NCBI RefSeq assembly: GCF_011058165.1 | Contig: NZ_JAALEG010000010.1 | Span: forward strand, 49,136-113,135 | Length of the DNA stretch: 64,000 nucleotides | Source of the DNA: Rhodococcus aetherivorans | Lineage (GTDB): Bacteria; Actinomycetota; Actinomycetes; Mycobacteriales; Mycobacteriaceae | Direction: 5' to 3' | In this document: piece by piece, positions 1 to 7,485 of the stretch | How positions within the stretch are numbered: position 1 is the first letter of the stretch | Layout: each line of letters starts with the position of its first letter | Program-made: the position numbers and the translations under genes | Notes under the pieces: generated by a model | Databases searched by the model: none | The model's input: the letters and a program-made list of their open reading frames with translations, nothing else | What the model was told of the DNA's origin: nothing

Positions 1-49
1 AGCCTGACGGCTCCCGGGTCGGGCGGATAGACCGTGTTTCCGCATCACG

Positions 50-1087
50 TCATATCGATTCGATATGGCGCACCCGGTGCTGATCCGACGACGATTCTCC
101 GGCGCGCCACCGGCTGGGGGTGCACCCGAAGCGCTTCCGGAACCAGCGCGAGAAGCTGCTGGGCGAGGAGAATCCGAGCAGGTCGGAGACTTCGGTCAGG
201 GAGTAGCGCCGGTTGCCGACCATGTGCCCGGCCAGTTCGGCGCGGACCGAATCCAGGAGCGACGAGAAGGTGTGGCCTTCCTCGGCGAGTCTGCGGTGCA
301 CCGTCCTGCGGTCCACCCCCAGGCTGCGAGCGACCTGCTCGATCGAGCAACGACCGGTGGGAAGCAGGAGTTCGATCAGTTCGCGGACACGATTGAGAGT
401 CGTCGCCTCGCGTGTGGCGTGCATCGAGTCCAGGAGTTGTTGGGTGTAGGGCCGCAACAGCGGATCGGACATCGTATTGGGGGCGTCGAGATCTTTGGCA
501 TAGAGGGTGATTCCGTCGAAGTCCTGCTCGAATTCGACGACGGGTCCGAAGAGTCGGAGGTGAGTGCGCATGCTGCGCGGAGCCGGATGGGAGAACGACA
601 CGGTGACGGGCTGCCAGGCCGGCCCGAGAAAGCCTTGCAGCAACCGGTGCAGAACTCCGACGGCGAGTTCGACAGACTGGCGGAAGGTCCCCGGCTGCCC
701 CAGGTCGAGGGTGAGTCGGAGGGTTGCGACACCGCCGTGCTCGTTCAGGCGGATGCGCAGGGCTTCGTTGTACATGTGCTCGTGGCGCATGAGGACCTTC
801 AGGGCGCTGCGGACGTCCGGTTCCTCCCGGATGACCAGGCTCAGCGGGCCGAGGTTGGAGAATCGCCGGCGCTCGGCGAGGGCGAGGCCGAAGTCGTCCC
901 GGCCGGACTCGGCGGCGGAGCGTTCGAGCAACTCGGCGATCGCCGCCGCCGGCACCCAGCGGTCCTGCAGGCTCAGGCTGGCCGGGTCCAGGCCCGCGCT
1001 CCTGGCGAGAGAGGCGGGATTCAAGCCCAGCGAGTGGGCGAGCTCGACGTAGTTGTTCAGTGAGGCATAGCGTGCGAGAGGCTTCAA
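50..1087 (-). CDS. AraC-family transcriptional regulator
   Basis: The 345-residue protein has the two-part build of AraC regulators with an N-terminal arabinose-binding-like domain (about residues 20-200). A C-terminal double helix-turn-helix follows (about 235-335), with the typical segments SIEQVARSLGVDRRTVHRRL and LLGFSSPSSFSRWFRKRFG. The start is read as TTG at 1087, preceded by AGGAAG at a suitable distance; no better in-frame start precedes it. It is transcribed away from the alkyltransferase genes across a 389-bp gap that contains a minus-strand terminator-like hairpin. The effector is unknown; this subfamily often senses fatty or aromatic acids, but nothing here identifies the ligand. 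A 15-bp palindrome-like sequence overlaps its last codons. Confidence 0.85.
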   Translation of the reverse strand: MKPLARYASLNNYVELAHSLGLNPASLARSAGLDPASLSLQDRWVPAAAIAELLERSAAESGRDDFGLALAERRRFSNLGPLSLVIREEPDVRSALKVLMRHEHMYNEALRIRLNEHGGVATLRLTLDLGQPGTFRQSVELAVGVLHRLLQGFLGPAWQPVTVSFSHPAPRSMRTHLRLFGPVVEFEQDFDGITLYAKDLDAPNTMSDPLLRPYTQQLLDSMHATREATTLNRVRELIELLLPTGRCSIEQVARSLGVDRRTVHRRLAEEGHTFSSLLDSVRAELAGHMVGNRRYSLTEVSDLLGFSSPSSFSRWFRKRFGCTPSRWRAGESSSDQHRVRHIESI

Positions 1088-1476
1088 CTGCCGCTTCCTG
1101 TCCCGAATCGATAAGCCACGCGACGAGTGATGACGACTATATCGGCGTCGACCGGGAGGCTCGACGCCGCGACCGCGGGTTCGCCCGGCCCCGGGACGGG
1201 GCCACGCCCGCGAGACGGGAAGAAAGAAAAAGGACCGGCACGTCCGGTCGCCTCACGGCGACAGGCGCAATGCAGCTCCAGCCGGACGGAACTCTGCAAA
1301 GGCAAAACAACTGAGCCCGGGGGACACGGAGCGTGCCGATCCGAACTCTTCAACACCGCCCCCGTCCCCGATATTCCATCCCCGCCCGAGTGAACTGCAT
1401 CTCCGATCGCTGGTTTCTCACAATTCTCTCCGCCGATGCGTCTACCTCGTATACGCCGGATGGAAGGATCAACCCC
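1088..1476. other. Intergenic region between araC-type gene and ogt
   Basis: This 389-bp gap separates two divergent genes and should hold both promoters. No convincing protein-coding frame is visible. A TATACG hexamer at 1450-1455 could be a -10 element for ogt, and GGAAGGA at 1462-1468 is its ribosome binding site. The minus strand carries a hairpin with a U-rich tail (listed separately). Confidence 0.5.
1221..1249 (-). terminator. Minus-strand intrinsic terminator or attenuator in the araC leader
   Basis: Read on the minus strand, GACCGG and CCGGTC pair around a 5-nt loop (1233-1249). The A-rich plus strand at 1221-1231 becomes a U-rich tail. No minus-strand gene ends just upstream, so it may act as an attenuator in the leader of the araC-type gene or end a short antisense or leader RNA. 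The stem is only six base pairs. Confidence 0.4.
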
Positions 1477-1974
1477 GTGAACGCGACGCGAACCCACACG
1501 GTCGTCGACTCACCGATCGGACCGCTGACCCTGGTGCGGACGGACGGAGCACTCAGTGGCCTGTACCTCGCCGAACACCGGCACCGGCCCGGCCCGCGCA
1601 CCTTCGGAGACGTCGCGGCGACCGGTTTCGAGGAGGTCACCGAGCAGCTCGCCGAGTACTTCGCCGGGCAGCGCACCGAGTTCACCGTGGCCCTGGCACT
1701 GCACGGCACCGCCTTCCAGCTCCGCGTCTGGCAGGCGCTGCGGACCGTCGCATACGGCACGGTGTGCACCTACACGGACCTGGCCGCCGCCGTCGGGCAC
1801 CCCACGGCCGTGCGGGCGGTAGCCGCCGCGAACGGCCGCAACCCCGTCAGCATCGTCGTGCCGTGTCACCGCGTGATCGGCCGCGACGGCAGCCTCACCG
1901 GATATGCCGGGGGTCTCGCCCGCAAGCGCTACCTGCTCGACCGGGAGGCGCAGGTGACCCATGCCGTCCCCTGA
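1477..1974 (+). CDS. ogt: Methylated-DNA--protein-cysteine S-methyltransferase
   Basis: A 165-residue suicide repair enzyme that moves the alkyl group from O6-alkylguanine in DNA to its own cysteine. The active-site motif PCHRV is present with the acceptor Cys near residue 130, followed by the conserved glycine-rich GYAGGLARKRYLL stretch. Length matches Ogt proteins with no Ada-type N-terminal domain. GTG at 1477 is chosen because GGAAGGA lies 8 bases upstream and homology starts there; an upstream in-frame ATG would add an unconserved leader. Its last 14 bases overlap the next gene, so it heads a four-gene repair operon. Confidence 0.92.
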   Translation: MNATRTHTVVDSPIGPLTLVRTDGALSGLYLAEHRHRPGPRTFGDVAATGFEEVTEQLAEYFAGQRTEFTVALALHGTAFQLRVWQALRTVAYGTVCTYTDLAAAVGHPTAVRAVAAANGRNPVSIVVPCHRVIGRDGSLTGYAGGLARKRYLLDREAQVTHAVP

Positions 1975-2452
1975 CCCGCTGCCGCCGTTCGAGCGGGTCG
2001 TCGCCGAGCACGGCGCCACCGTCCTGCGGGTGTGCCGCGCGCTGCTCGGTCCGGTCGACGCCGACGACGCGTGGTCCGAGACGTTCCTCGCCGCGCTGCG
2101 CGCCTACCCGGCGCTGCGTCCGGGCAGCAACGTCGAGGCGTGGCTCGTCACGATCGCGCACCGCAAGGCCGTCGACGTCCACCGTGCCCGGGCGCGGACC
2201 CCGGTGCCCGTCGCCGCCCTGCCGGAACGCCCCCTCGCCTCCGGGATGCCCGAGCCCGACGACGACCTGTGGTCGGCGGTGGCCGCGCTGCCGTTCACTC
2301 AGCGCGCCGCCGTCGTCTACCACCACGTCGTCGGCCTGCCCTATGCCGAGATAGCCGCGATCCTCGGCAACTCCACCGACGCCGCGCGCCGCGCCGCCGC
2401 CGACGGCCGGGCCGCGCTGCGCCGCCGCTACCCGACGGAGGAACCGTCATGA
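1961..2452 (+). CDS. ECF-like RNA polymerase sigma factor
   Basis: A 163-residue sigma-70-family protein with a region-2-like helical part (about residues 8-65, with DADDAWSETFLAALRAYPAL) and a region-4 helix-turn-helix (about 95-150, LPYAEIAAILGNSTDAARRA). It overlaps ogt by 14 bases and the next alkyltransferase by 4, so the three are translationally coupled. No anti-sigma factor gene is adjacent. Its place between two alkyltransferase genes suggests a link to the alkylation response, perhaps autoregulation, but this is inference. Region 2 is short and divergent, so promoter recognition is not certain. Confidence 0.75.
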   Translation: MPSPDPLPPFERVVAEHGATVLRVCRALLGPVDADDAWSETFLAALRAYPALRPGSNVEAWLVTIAHRKAVDVHRARARTPVPVAALPERPLASGMPEPDDDLWSAVAALPFTQRAAVVYHHVVGLPYAEIAAILGNSTDAARRAAADGRAALRRRYPTEEPS

Positions 2453-3036
2453 CGCTCGAATCGTCGCCTGTCGATGCTGCCGGCCTGACGCGCCTGCACG
2501 CGCGGCTGATCCTCGACGCCGAGGCCGCCGACCTGCTCGACGTCGCCTACCGGATCGTCGACACCCCCGTGGGACCGCTGCTGCTCGCCGCCACCCCCGC
2601 CGGCCTCGTGCGTGTCGCCTACGCCGCCGAGGATCACGAGGCGGTCCTCGCCCGGCTCGCCGCCGACATCAGCCCGCGCATCCTCGCCGCGCCCGCCCGG
2701 CTCGACGACGCCGCCCGCCAGCTCGACGAGTACTTCCGCGGCGCCCGCACCGCGTTCGACCTGCCGCTCGACCTGCGCCTGGCCCGGGGCTTCCGCCGCG
2801 AGGTCATCACGCACCTGCCGGGCATCGGCTACGGCCGTACCGCCAGCTACGCCGAGGTGGCGGCCGTGGCCGGCAGCCCGCGTGCCGTCCGGGCGGTGGG
2901 TACGGCGTGCGCGCGGAATCCGTTGCCCGTCGTCCTGCCGTGCCACCGGGTGGTGCGCAGCGACGGAGACCTCGGCAGGTACGTGGGCGGCGTGGACGCC
3001 AAGCGCGCCCTGTTGCGGCTCGAGGCCGCGGCGTGA
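2449..3036 (+). CDS. Second methylated-DNA--protein-cysteine methyltransferase
   Basis: A 195-residue homologue of the alkyltransferase at 1477. It has the PCHRV active site (Cys near residue 165) and the YVGGVDAKRALL segment. The N-terminal 35 residues, before DTPVGPLLLAA, extend beyond minimal Ogt proteins and carry no zinc-binding Cys4 set, so this is not a full Ada activator. The start is ATG 2449, overlapping the sigma stop as ATGA. The next gene begins inside its stop codon. Having two suicide acceptors in one operon could raise capacity or split substrates. Confidence 0.9.
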   Translation: MTLESSPVDAAGLTRLHARLILDAEAADLLDVAYRIVDTPVGPLLLAATPAGLVRVAYAAEDHEAVLARLAADISPRILAAPARLDDAARQLDEYFRGARTAFDLPLDLRLARGFRREVITHLPGIGYGRTASYAEVAAVAGSPRAVRAVGTACARNPLPVVLPCHRVVRSDGDLGRYVGGVDAKRALLRLEAAA

Positions 3037-3896
3037 GCGTCGCCCTGCGGTTGGCGGTGACGCCGCCGCTGGCCACCGCCCCGATGCTGGCGGCCCTGCG
3101 CAGCCACACCGTCGCCGGTCTCGAACGACACGACGCGGCCACCGGCACGCACGTGCGGTCGGTGCGGGGCCGGCACGGCCCGGCGGTGGTCGCGATCCGG
3201 CCCCGGCCGGCCGCCGAGCACGTGCCCATCCGGATCGACGCGGACCGCCGCGACCTGCCCGAGGTCGAGCAGTTGGTCCGGCGGTGGCTGGACCTCGACG
3301 CCGAGCCTGCCGTGATCGACGCGGCGCTCGGCGCCGATCCGCAGCTCGCCCGGATGGTGGCTGCCCGGCCGGGACTGCGCGTGCTCGGGACGACGGACTG
3401 GTTCGACACCGCCGTGCAGACCGTGCTGGGCCAGCAGGTCAGCGTCGCCGCCGCCGCCACGTTCGCCGGCCGGCTCGTCGCCCGCTACGGCGATCCGGGA
3501 TCCGGTGCTATGCGCTGCTTTCCGGCCCCGGAGCGGCTCGCCGCCGCGGATGCCGACGAGATGCAGGGGGCGGTGGGGCTCACCCGGGCACGGGTGCGGA
3601 CCGTGCTGGCGCTCGCTCGCGCCGCGGCCGACGGGCTCGATCCGGCCGAACCGGTGCGGTTCCGCACCGATCTGGCGGCACTGCCCGGCATCGGGCCGTG
3701 GAGCGTGGACTACCTCGCCGTCCGCGTCCTCGGGGACCGTGACGCGTATCCCGCCGGAGATCTGGTGCTGCGCAGGGCCCTCGGCGTGGGTTCTGCCCGC
3801 GAGGCGACGGCCCGGGCCCGGCAGTGGAGTCCGTGGCGGGCCTACGCCGCGTTCCACCTGTGGACGCACGCCGCCTACGGCTCGTCCTCGCCGTAA
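3033..3896 (+). CDS. alkA: DNA-3-methyladenine glycosylase II (AlkA-like)
   Basis: A 287-residue base-excision glycosylase that removes alkylated purines. An N-terminal AlkA-type domain (about residues 1-110) precedes the HhH-GPD core. The core contains LGQQVSVAAA, the hairpin LPGIGPWSVDYLAVR and the catalytic aspartate (about D243) in PAGDLVLRRAL. The start is GTG 3033, overlapping the previous stop by 4 bases. Together with the two alkyltransferases it covers both direct reversal and base excision of alkylation damage. Its 3' end overlaps the convergent polymerase gene by about 22 bases. A more distant paralogue lies at 49706-50644. Confidence 0.92.
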   Translation: MSVALRLAVTPPLATAPMLAALRSHTVAGLERHDAATGTHVRSVRGRHGPAVVAIRPRPAAEHVPIRIDADRRDLPEVEQLVRRWLDLDAEPAVIDAALGADPQLARMVAARPGLRVLGTTDWFDTAVQTVLGQQVSVAAAATFAGRLVARYGDPGSGAMRCFPAPERLAAADADEMQGAVGLTRARVRTVLALARAAADGLDPAEPVRFRTDLAALPGIGPWSVDYLAVRVLGDRDAYPAGDLVLRRALGVGSAREATARARQWSPWRAYAAFHLWTHAAYGSSSP

Positions 3897-5422
3897 CGGT
3901 CCCGTATCGAGACATGCATGGGGAAAAGAACTTTCGTGTCACCGAACAACAGCCGGGTCGCCGACTCCACCGCGGCGGACAGGTGCGCCGTCGCGGCCTC
4001 CGGGGTGCGGGTGTGGACCACGATCTCGTCGTGCTGGAAGAAGACGAGTTCGCCGGTGTCGTCGGCGGCCAGGCGCAGGCGCAGATCGGCCAGCACGCAC
4101 AGCGCCCATTCAGCGGCCGTCGCCTGAACGACGAAGTTGCGGGTGAACCGCCCCCGCGCCCGCGCGTCGCCGTGCGCGAAGAAGTCGGCACCCGGCGGCG
4201 GGCACGCGCGGCCGAGCCACGAATGCACCACCTCACCGCGCTCGCCGGCACGTGCGGCGCGTTCCACGAACTCCACCGCCTCGGGAAAGCTCCTGCGCAG
4301 CAGGGTGAGCAGCGCACGTGACTCGCCGGCCGTCGCACCGTAGAGCACGCCGAGCACGGCCACCTTCGCCTTCGCCCGGTCACCGCCGAACGCGGCCGCA
4401 GCCACCGGTGCGTACAGGTCGTCGCCGCCCGCCGCCGCCGTCATCCGCGGGTCGCCGGACATCGCGGCCAGAATGCGCGGTTCGAGCTGGCCGGCGTCTG
4501 CGATCACGAAGACGTGCCCGTGCTCGGCGATCACGCTCGACCGCAGCGCCTTCGGGATCTGCAGGGCCCCGCCGCCGCGGCTCGCCCAGCGCCCGGACAC
4601 CACGGCACCGGGCACATAGACCGGATGGAACCGCCCGCCGCGCACCCAGGTGTCGAGCCACTGCCACCCGTTGGTGCTGTGCAGCTTCGACAGATCCCGG
4701 TGCTGCAAGAGCAGCGGCACCGCCGGATGGTCGAGTTCGCGCAGCACCCATTTGCGGGTGGACGACAGGTCGATGCCTTCGCGTCGGAACGCCTCGAGAA
4801 TTTCGGTGTGCGAGGCCGGATTCAGCGCACGGCCGAACACCTCGCCGATCCGTGCGTTCAGTTCGGTGATCCGGGGCGGCAGCCCGTCGTCGGCGGGGCG
4901 CGGACCGAGGGTGCGCTCGAGCACGCGGCGGTGGGCGTCGGCGGAGAACGGCAACCCGTCGAAACCCATCTCCGCGGCGGCCAGCGTGCCCGCCGATTCG
5001 GCGGCGACGAGCAGTTCGAGCCGGGCATTGCCGGCGAGTTCGGTGCGCTGCCGCTCGAACTCGGCGAGCACGGTCTCGGGGTCGACGGTGGGGGCGACGT
5101 CGAACAGCCCGGGGCGCTCGTCGACCGGTTGTTGCTCCGGTGGTGCGGGAATCCCGGCGCGTACGTTCAGGATCGCGCGTGTGGACGCCAGATCGTGGCA
5201 TCGGCGCACCCGGACCCCGGCGCGCAGCAGGGCGGGGTACACGGTCGCGGTGCCGGTCCAGATCCACCGCGGCGGGTCCGCCGCCTCGAGCGTCCGCGCG
5301 GCCGTCGCGAGGTCGTCGTGGTATTCGGCCGCGGCGAGCGGGCGTCCGTCGGCGCCGACCGGAACGGTCCATCCGCCGGGCGGCTGCCCGCCGGCGGTGT
5401 CGGGAACCAGTACGGTGCGCAC
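3875..5422 (-). CDS. Family-A DNA polymerase-like protein (3'-5' exonuclease/polymerase type)
   Basis: About 515 residues. The C-terminal two thirds carry the family-A polymerase motifs: motif A as DAGQLEPRILA, motif B spread through RAKAKVAVLGVLYGATAGES, and motif C as FQHDEIVVHT. The N-terminal 150 residues stand where a proofreading exonuclease would be but show no clear DEDD acidic residues, so exonuclease activity is doubtful. There is no 5' nuclease domain, which separates it from housekeeping PolA. GTG at 5422 is preferred over the GTG at 5494 because recognisable sequence (VRTVLVPD) begins there. It is convergent with alkA, and a repair role is plausible. Confidence 0.82.
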   Translation of the reverse strand: MRTVLVPDTAGGQPPGGWTVPVGADGRPLAAAEYHDDLATAARTLEAADPPRWIWTGTATVYPALLRAGVRVRRCHDLASTRAILNVRAGIPAPPEQQPVDERPGLFDVAPTVDPETVLAEFERQRTELAGNARLELLVAAESAGTLAAAEMGFDGLPFSADAHRRVLERTLGPRPADDGLPPRITELNARIGEVFGRALNPASHTEILEAFRREGIDLSSTRKWVLRELDHPAVPLLLQHRDLSKLHSTNGWQWLDTWVRGGRFHPVYVPGAVVSGRWASRGGGALQIPKALRSSVIAEHGHVFVIADAGQLEPRILAAMSGDPRMTAAAGGDDLYAPVAAAAFGGDRAKAKVAVLGVLYGATAGESRALLTLLRRSFPEAVEFVERAARAGERGEVVHSWLGRACPPPGADFFAHGDARARGRFTRNFVVQATAAEWALCVLADLRLRLAADDTGELVFFQHDEIVVHTRTPEAATAHLSAAVESATRLLFGDTKVLFPMHVSIRDRYGEDEP

Positions 5423-5496
5423 CCGTCCAGTCTGCACCGCCGTGCCGACACCGCCGGCGGACGGTCCCGTCCACCGTCGCCTCCGGACCCGCACGG

Positions 5497-5635
5497 TTAC
5501 TCGGAAAGCAGGCCGGACTCCTCGAGCAGGTCGCCGATCTCCGTCGTCTCCAGCTTTGCGATCAGATTCTCACGCAACAGTTTCGGATAGGGAGGCGAGC
5601 CCGGCCCCGACGAACCATGCTGTCCTCTCGTCCAC
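5497..5635 (-). pseudogene. Possible remnant of an oleate-hydratase-like gene
   Basis: Two coding-like pieces lie in different minus-strand frames. From a GTG at 5635 one frame reads RTAWFVGAGLASL, like the N-terminal dinucleotide-binding start of oleate hydratases, then stops at 5570. A second frame ends at 5497 with RENLIAKLETTEIGDLLEES, which looks like a real protein C-terminus. The whole is far shorter than the roughly 550-residue family. The simplest reading is a gene with a large internal deletion. The family assignment rests on a short motif and is uncertain. Confidence 0.3.
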
Positions 5636-5696
5636 CCCTGTGGGCTTGCGGGGCTGCTGTAGGACGTGAGGCGTCGCCCCTTCGCGGTATCTGCCG

Positions 5697-6563
5697 CTAC
5701 TTGTCGTTGGGGTAGCGGTAGAACCCTTCGCCGGTCGCCGCACCGAGCTTGCCGGCGTCGATGTAGTTCTCCTTCAACCATGCGGCGATGGTCCGGTCCT
5801 TCTCGTCGCCGTGGGACAGGATGTTGTAAGGCGTGGTGAGTCCGATGACGTCGTAGATCTGGAAGGGACCCATGGGTGCGCCGGTGGCGATCCGCCACAC
5901 CCTGTCGACGTCCTCGGGGTCGGCGTAGCCGCCCGCGGCGAGCTCACCGGCGGCGTTGAGGAACGGCACCAGCAGCGAGTTCAGGACGTAGCCGGCCTTC
6001 TCCTTGTGGATCGGGACCGGGACCATGCCGATGGCCGCGGCGAAGTCGACGACCTGGTCGAACACCGCGGGGTCGGTGTCGTCGGTGCCCATGATCTCGG
6101 CCGTGTTGAACTTCCACACCTGGTTGGCGAAGTGCAGCGCGAGGAACTTGTCGGGACGGCCGGTGAAGTCCTTCATGTCGCTCGGCAGGAGTGTGGAGGA
6201 GTTGGTGGCGAAGATCGTGTCCGCGGGTGCGACCTCGCCCAGCTTCGTGTAGGTGTCCCGCTTGATGTCGAGGACCTCGGGCACGGCCTCGACGACGAGG
6301 TCGGCGTCCCGGACGGCGTCTGCGAGGTCGGAGGACAGGCGGATGCCGGTCGCGGCCGCCTCCGCCTTCCCGTCGCCGGCACCGGGAACCTCACGCTGGT
6401 ACGTCTCGGCGAGTTCGCCGAAGCGCTTCTGCGCGTTGGCGAGGGCGTCGTCGCTGATGTCGTAGGCGGTGACGGCGAATCCGCTGTAGGCGGACTGGAA
6501 CGCGATCTGTGCGCCGAGGACCCCGGTCCCGAGGACGGTCACCTTGCTGATCCGGCTGGTCAT
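5697..6563 (-). CDS. 3-hydroxyacyl-CoA dehydrogenase
   Basis: A 288-residue NAD-dependent enzyme that oxidises 3-hydroxyacyl-CoA to 3-oxoacyl-CoA. The N-terminal Rossmann fold shows VLGTGVLGAQIAFQSAYSG, followed by VVEAVPE and ATNSSTLLPS. The HF pair in LALHFANQVWKFN is where this family places its catalytic histidine, and the C-terminal helical domain contains GYVLNSLLVPFLNAAGELAA. Length fits stand-alone dehydrogenases such as HbdA. It overlaps the upstream TetR gene by 4 bases (ATGA), so the two form an operon probably controlled by that regulator. Confidence 0.9.
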   Translation of the reverse strand: MTSRISKVTVLGTGVLGAQIAFQSAYSGFAVTAYDISDDALANAQKRFGELAETYQREVPGAGDGKAEAAATGIRLSSDLADAVRDADLVVEAVPEVLDIKRDTYTKLGEVAPADTIFATNSSTLLPSDMKDFTGRPDKFLALHFANQVWKFNTAEIMGTDDTDPAVFDQVVDFAAAIGMVPVPIHKEKAGYVLNSLLVPFLNAAGELAAGGYADPEDVDRVWRIATGAPMGPFQIYDVIGLTTPYNILSHGDEKDRTIAAWLKENYIDAGKLGAATGEGFYRYPNDK

Positions 6564-7267
6564 GCTTCCTTCTTTCGTTGTGGGGAGGACGCGCCCGGTT
6601 CCGGCCCGCTGCGGGCCGGGCGGTCGTCGTCGAGTGCCGCGAAAAAACCCGTGACGATCTGGTCGATCTGGGCGTGCAGGTCGGCCTCGGGGTCGTCGTC
6701 GGGATGCGCACCGGTGAATGCGCGCGCAAGTATCAGGTGCAGGATCGCGAAGATGCTCCGGCCGGCGTGCCGGGCCTGGTCCTCCGCTCGTCTCTCGTCC
6801 AGCCCACGGTTCCGCGCGGCCTCGACGAGCCGACGCGCGATCGTCTCCTCGAAGCGGGCGACGAGATCGAGTCCCTCGGAACGGTATTTCTCGCTTGCGG
6901 AGCCGAACAGCAGCTCACGTTGGTAGTTCACCGTGTTCTCGACGTGGCTGTCGGCGGCCTCGAGAATAGGTCGGACGACGGCCTGCACCGCGTCCACCGG
7001 GTCGCGCCGCGATCGTGACTCGCGGTCGCCGGCGCTCAGGGCCGACCGGAACTGCTGGTTGTAGACCATCATCAGCAGTTCGCCCTTGGACGTCGCGTAG
7101 CGGAACAACGTTCCAGCCGCGACGTCCGCACGTTCGGAGATCTGCTGTGTCGTGACTCCCGCGAAGCCCTTCTCGGCGAACAACGATGCGGCGGCGGCGA
7201 AGATGCGGGACTGCTTGTCACGCATGTTCCGGTCTCGACGACCCGGAGTTCCCGATGAGGTAACCAT
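6560..7267 (-). CDS. TetR-family transcriptional regulator
   Basis: About 235 residues. The N-terminal helix-turn-helix (about residues 15-65) includes VTTQQISERADVAAGTLFRY, and the C-terminal ligand-binding part is variable. ATG 7267 is chosen because GGGAGG lies about 11 bases upstream; a longer in-frame start would run through the operator. Two inverted repeats (7284-7295 and 7300-7311) sit just before the start, consistent with autorepression. It is co-transcribed with the 3-hydroxyacyl-CoA dehydrogenase, so an acyl-CoA or fatty acid ligand is likely. Confidence 0.88.
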   Translation of the reverse strand: MVTSSGTPGRRDRNMRDKQSRIFAAAASLFAEKGFAGVTTQQISERADVAAGTLFRYATSKGELLMMVYNQQFRSALSAGDRESRSRRDPVDAVQAVVRPILEAADSHVENTVNYQRELLFGSASEKYRSEGLDLVARFEETIARRLVEAARNRGLDERRAEDQARHAGRSIFAILHLILARAFTGAHPDDDPEADLHAQIDQIVTGFFAALDDDRPARSGPEPGASSPQRKKEA

Positions 7268-7281
7268 CCTGCGCCTCCCAA

Positions 7282-7311
7282 AATGAGTGGACTCATTAAT
7301 GAGCGTACTCC
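7282..7311. promoter_or_regulatory. Tandem TetR-type operator
   Basis: AATGAGTGGACTCATT at 7282-7297 is a perfect inverted repeat with a 2-bp centre. A degenerate second copy, TGAGCGTACTCC, starts 16 bp later and matches the first 12-bp core at 9 of 12 positions. Both lie directly upstream of the TetR start, which suggests autorepression of the TetR/dehydrogenase operon. Confidence 0.6.
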
Positions 7312-7433
7312 GATACCGTCCTGCAGGCACCCGATGTGCCCGCCCGGCGTCGCCGTCGAGGACCCGTTTCATCCCCCGTTTCACCCCGTCGCGGCTGGGC
7401 CGGGCGGAATCGGAACGCTACGTTCGAGACCTG

Positions 7434-7471
7434 GGACCCCGCTGCTCTGCCCTCGAGGAGCAGCGGGGTCC
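7434..7471 (-). terminator. Strong hairpin after the Pip-type membrane protein gene
   Basis: GGACCCCGCTGCTC (7434-7447) and its exact complement (7458-7471) flank a 10-nt loop. It lies 15 bases past the stop of the minus-strand membrane protein gene and fits a transcription terminator, although the minus side lacks a strong U tract. Confidence 0.65.
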
Positions 7472-7485
7472 TGTCTTTCGCGTCG

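Noticed and set aside
52..66. ATATCGA-T-TCGATAT palindrome
   Set aside because: It overlaps the last codons and stop of the araC-type gene with no promoter nearby in the window; kept only as a note because the flanking gene is outside the window.
1260..1440. Riboswitch upstream of ogt
   Set aside because: The region is rich in G and C with some stem potential, but I could not match any conserved riboswitch core.
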